Below are positions 61,617 to 64,000 of a stretch of 64,000 nucleotides of DNA, in pieces. The stretch is taken from assembly GCA_903870275.1 (NCBI GenBank), contig CAIQCK010000090.1, positions 62,001 through 126,000 of the forward strand. Reading direction: 5' to 3'. Each line of letters begins with the position of its first letter. Position 1 is the first letter of the stretch. The position numbers and the translations under genes were made by a program. The notes beneath the pieces are model-generated. The model ran no database searches and was not told the origin of the DNA. It saw only the letters and a list, made by a program, of their open reading frames with translations. This stretch comes from an uncultured bacterium. GTDB taxonomy: Bacteria; Verrucomicrobiota; Verrucomicrobiia; CAIQCK01.

Positions 61617-62237
61617 ATGAAAGTCCTCATCGTTTATTACAGCACCTACGGCAACGTTTACAAAATGGCCCGGCTCGTCGCGGAGGGCGTAAGCTCGGTG
61701 GCCGGGGCGGAGCCGGTGATTCGCACCGTGCCCGAACTGATTCCGCGCGAGACGATCGAGTCGCGGCCGGACATGCTGGCGGGCCGCGACATGCAGAAGG
61801 ACGTGCCACCGATCAGCCTCGACGATTTTCGCGAAGCGGGCGCGATCGCCTTCGGGACACCGACGCGTTTCGGCAACGTCTCGGCGCAGTTGAAGAACCA
61901 GATTGACCGGCTCACGACCCTGTGGCTGAAGGGCGAACTGGAGGGCAAACCGGCGGGCGTGTTCGTTTCCACCGGCAGCCTGCATGGCGGGCAGGAGACG
62001 ACCATCCTGACGTTGATGGCGCCGCTGCTGCATCTCGGCATGATCCTCGTTGGCGTGCCTTATTCGACCCCGGAACTGTTCACGACGCAGGGCGGCGGGT
62101 CGCCTTACGGTCCCGGCCACGTCGCGGGCGGTGACAGCCAGCGGGGAGTGGACCCGCAGGAAGCCGCCATCTGCCACGCGTTCGGCCGGCGGCTCGCCGA
62201 GATCGGCCTGCGCCTGCAAAAACCTGCCGCGGGATGA
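61617..62237 (+). CDS. wrbA: NAD(P)H:quinone oxidoreductase, WrbA type
   Basis: The product has 206 residues, standard. Flavodoxin-fold motifs are present: YYSTYGNVYKMA at 8-19 for the FMN phosphate, FGTPTRFGNVSAQLKNQID near 79-97, STGSLHGGQETT near 118-129, and GGGSPYGPGHVAG. WrbA reduces quinones by two electrons, avoiding semiquinone radicals. It ends directly against a glucosidase remnant that continues in the same frame after its stop. Confidence 0.95.
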   Translation: MKVLIVYYSTYGNVYKMARLVAEGVSSVAGAEPVIRTVPELIPRETIESRPDMLAGRDMQKDVPPISLDDFREAGAIAFGTPTRFGNVSAQLKNQIDRLTTLWLKGELEGKPAGVFVSTGSLHGGQETTILTLMAPLLHLGMILVGVPYSTPELFTTQGGGSPYGPGHVAGGDSQRGVDPQEAAICHAFGRRLAEIGLRLQKPAAG

Positions 62238-62561
62238 CAACGCCGCGCCAACCATTTCTGCGGCGACAGCCTGCAAATGGAATTCCCCACCGGCTCCGGC
62301 CGCCGGTTGAATCTCCAGCAAATCGCCTCCGAACTGGCGCGCCGGCTCGCGGGGCTTTTTCTGCCCGATGCCCGGGGCCGCCGTCCCTGCCACGGCGACG
62401 AGCGCCGTTACGCGGACGATCCGCACTGGCGCGACTTGCTGCTGTTTCACGAATACTTCCACGGCGACACTGGCCGCGGCTGCGGCGCGAGCCACCAGAC
62501 CGGCTGGACCGCCCTGGTCGCGCGGTTGCTGGGCGATGTCGCGGAAAAAGCAGAGCCTTAA
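62238..62561 (+). pseudogene. C-terminal remnant of an MGH1-like (GH63-type) glucosidase
   Basis: About 107 codons read on from the wrbA stop in the same frame. They contain NHFCGDSLQMEFPTGSG, an LNLQQIASELARRL stretch, RRPCHGDERRYADDPHWRDL and FHEYFHGDTGRGCGASHQTGW, the recognisable C-terminal end of large bacterial glucosidases with the MGH1-like domain (usually 800-900 residues). The first seven-eighths are absent and no start codon with a ribosome site fits; ATG 62277 would give 94 residues. It was probably cut by a deletion or rearrangement that brought wrbA next to it. Confidence 0.7.
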
Positions 62562-62672
62562 TTTGAAACAGGATTGTTGGGTGGATGTGGTATAGTGGGC
62601 TTGCGATGGTGGACGCGGCGGGGATCGGATCCGCAAATCTGGGGTGTAGGGCCACGGCGGTTTTCCATTAAC

Positions 62673-63941
62673 CTACGCGCCCACCTTCACGCTCTTATTT
62701 GAATTACCAAACGACTGATCCAACAGCCACACTTGCGATTCTGTAATCAGGTTTTCAGACAACGAGTGAATGATCGTGTAGGGCTGAACAAGTGGATTGG
62801 AAAACCTGTATTTGTAGCGACGTTGTGTGCCTTGACGGTGAAGAACGCCGCCGCGCTTTTCAGAGACGAATTCTGTCAAATGCTTCTGAATCTCTGACAC
62901 AGTGCAGGTTCTTTGATGAAGCTGCCCTAATGTTTTTGCAACATCAGCCGCAGTAAAGAATCCGTGGTCGTCTATGGGCGTCAAGGCGCAGGCCAACAGG
63001 GTTATCTTGTGCTTGCTTGTTTTGTAGGAACTGGAGACCGAGGAATAATATTGTGCAGCGACCGTGTGTTTGGCGCTCACTATTGTAGCCACAGCAGAGA
63101 CGAAATCTTCGTCCTCAATTGTTAACGAGCCGCGTTGAATTGCGGCCCTTCCGGCTTCGAGAGCTAACAAATGTGTATAATGCGGCAGGCCGTGCGACAT
63201 CCAGACAACCTTGTTTACCACAGATGGCGCTATTAAGATTTTTCCTCCAATCCTTGCAAGACCCATGTGGATAATTTGGGTGAGTTCGGTTCGCGACATG
63301 CGCGGCATGGGAACCTCGACGAGGGCGCGCTCAATCGAACGGTGTTCTGCAACCAGATCAACAACAGACTGGCCTACGCCCACGAGCAAAAGCGTTGTGT
63401 TAATGTTGTGGTCAGAAAGGTTTTTAATGGTGTCGGCCATTAGGGTTTTGGCTTCTTTGGATTGAATGCGGTCGAATTCATCAAAAATAATGACCGTTGG
63501 CACATCGAGGGTAGACAAGGCCCGCCGCACGTCATCGGGAGCGATCTTTTCTGTAACCAGCGCGTTGAGGTTTATTTCCACATCCGAATCTGTTTTCCCA
63601 AAATAGACTGCCGATGTTTTAATCTTGAATGACACCTCTCTGAGCGCCTTATGCCAAAGCGAAGAAAAATCGTCGGTCGCATCGCAATTGATGGTGTCAG
63701 AATCAACGATTTTCATGCCAGCGGAGGAAAGGATTTCAGCCAGCACTTTTGCAAGCGAGGTTTTGCCAACTCCTCTCTCTCCATAAATGATCGCGTGCTG
63801 TCCGCGCTGTAGAACCGCGTTAAACACGCGATTTGTTTGCTCCTGCCGACCGGCGAACAAACTGTATTTATCAGTTGGTGCACTGGGACTAAATGCGACC
63901 ATCAACTCTGCCCTGCGGTTGCGTTTTTCGTCTTCTGTCAT
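62673..63941 (-). CDS. AAA+ ATPase, Orc1/Cdc6-like
   Basis: The product has 422 residues. Walker A is GERGVGKTS at 54-62 and Walker B VIIFDEFDR with Asp154-Glu155. Sensor-type TTLLLVGVG follows at about 182-190, and a lid domain with GLARIGGKI and VWMSHGLPHYTHLLA. The C-terminal part (about 300-422) looks like a winged helix. Bacterial proteins of this kind occur singly in mobile or defence-related regions as well as in STAND regulators. Base composition is near 48% GC, far below the window average, which suggests recent acquisition. Any partner gene would lie beyond the right edge. Confidence 0.78.
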   Translation of the reverse strand: MTEDEKRNRRAELMVAFSPSAPTDKYSLFAGRQEQTNRVFNAVLQRGQHAIIYGERGVGKTSLAKVLAEILSSAGMKIVDSDTINCDATDDFSSLWHKALREVSFKIKTSAVYFGKTDSDVEINLNALVTEKIAPDDVRRALSTLDVPTVIIFDEFDRIQSKEAKTLMADTIKNLSDHNINTTLLLVGVGQSVVDLVAEHRSIERALVEVPMPRMSRTELTQIIHMGLARIGGKILIAPSVVNKVVWMSHGLPHYTHLLALEAGRAAIQRGSLTIEDEDFVSAVATIVSAKHTVAAQYYSSVSSSYKTSKHKITLLACALTPIDDHGFFTAADVAKTLGQLHQRTCTVSEIQKHLTEFVSEKRGGVLHRQGTQRRYKYRFSNPLVQPYTIIHSLSENLITESQVWLLDQSFGNSNKSVKVGA

Positions 63942-63948
63942 ATGGAGA

Positions 63949-63977
63949 ATCTACCACCAAGTCATATAAAATGTCAA
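63949..63977 (-). promoter_or_regulatory. Candidate promoter of the AAA ATPase gene, near-leaderless
   Basis: On the minus strand TTGACA (63977-63972) is followed after 18 bases by TAGATT (63953-63948 region), which ends about six bases before the ATG at 63941. A start at the usual distance would fall at or next to the initiation codon, in keeping with the absence of a Shine-Dalgarno site. A perfect 11-bp palindrome, AGTGTGACACT, occupies 63990-64000 just upstream and may be an operator. Confidence 0.4.
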
Positions 63978-64000
63978 CTAAAATAGTATAGTGTCACACT

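Overview
The window is GC-rich, gene-dense bacterial chromosome that most resembles a Verrucomicrobiota genome, probably a Pedosphaera/Limisphaera-like soil or freshwater lineage (inference). Supporting signs are an ECF sigma factor of the Rhodopirellula/Verrucomicrobium type with a short anti-sigma partner, a DUF5069 protein, a zinc-ribbon/PTS-EIIA fusion, Tat-signal TIM-barrel isomerases, many secreted hydrolases, and starts that often lack a Shine-Dalgarno site. No rRNA, tRNA, CRISPR array, transposase or integrase was recognised.

Layout. 0-9 kb: zinc-ribbon/EIIA fusion, secreted S53 peptidase with a structured leader, hydroxypyruvate isomerase-like and HAD proteins, a 1-kb repeat-rich gap, MFS transporter, GNAT acetyltransferase, a small secreted protein flanked by a duplicated gene end, and an acyl-CoA synthetase. 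9-15 kb: a 1164-residue SF2 helicase with an Mrr-like N-terminus and seven helicase-associated repeats, lower in GC than its surroundings, then RecD2. 15-31 kb: a mostly minus-strand block of exported catabolic proteins (GH13 amylase, GH43/32-like, sialidase-like, TIM-barrel glycosidase-like, nucleoside hydrolase, three alpha/beta hydrolases, isochorismatase-like, a CBM plus clan-A glycosidase), with a VapBC pair inside it.

31-39 kb: YjbQ, then a cell-surface polysaccharide group: a glycosidase-glycosyltransferase fusion, an ABC exporter and two related GT-B-like proteins. A third related GT-B-like protein with a polysaccharide deacetylase lies at 52.8-54.7 kb on the opposite strand. 39-52 kb, between them: an EF-hand CocE-type hydrolase and the most unusual locus of the window. 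This is an ECF sigma factor, a short anti-sigma factor, a Spy/CpxP-like protein and three paralogous secreted proteins (768, 485 and 1333 residues). The three share a TIM-barrel-like N-terminal domain followed by different numbers of helical repeats and LTxxQ-type domains. Three small paralogous exported proteins follow at 51.8-55.2 kb.

55-64 kb: YraN, an orphan sugar-binding lipoprotein, NagA, a HEAT-repeat protein, an M20 peptidase, WrbA, a glucosidase remnant and, at the edge, an AT-richer Orc1/Cdc6-like AAA ATPase.

The genes suggest a polymer-degrading heterotroph that builds and exports its own glycan and probably monitors its envelope through the ECF locus. That last function is inferred from domain content only.
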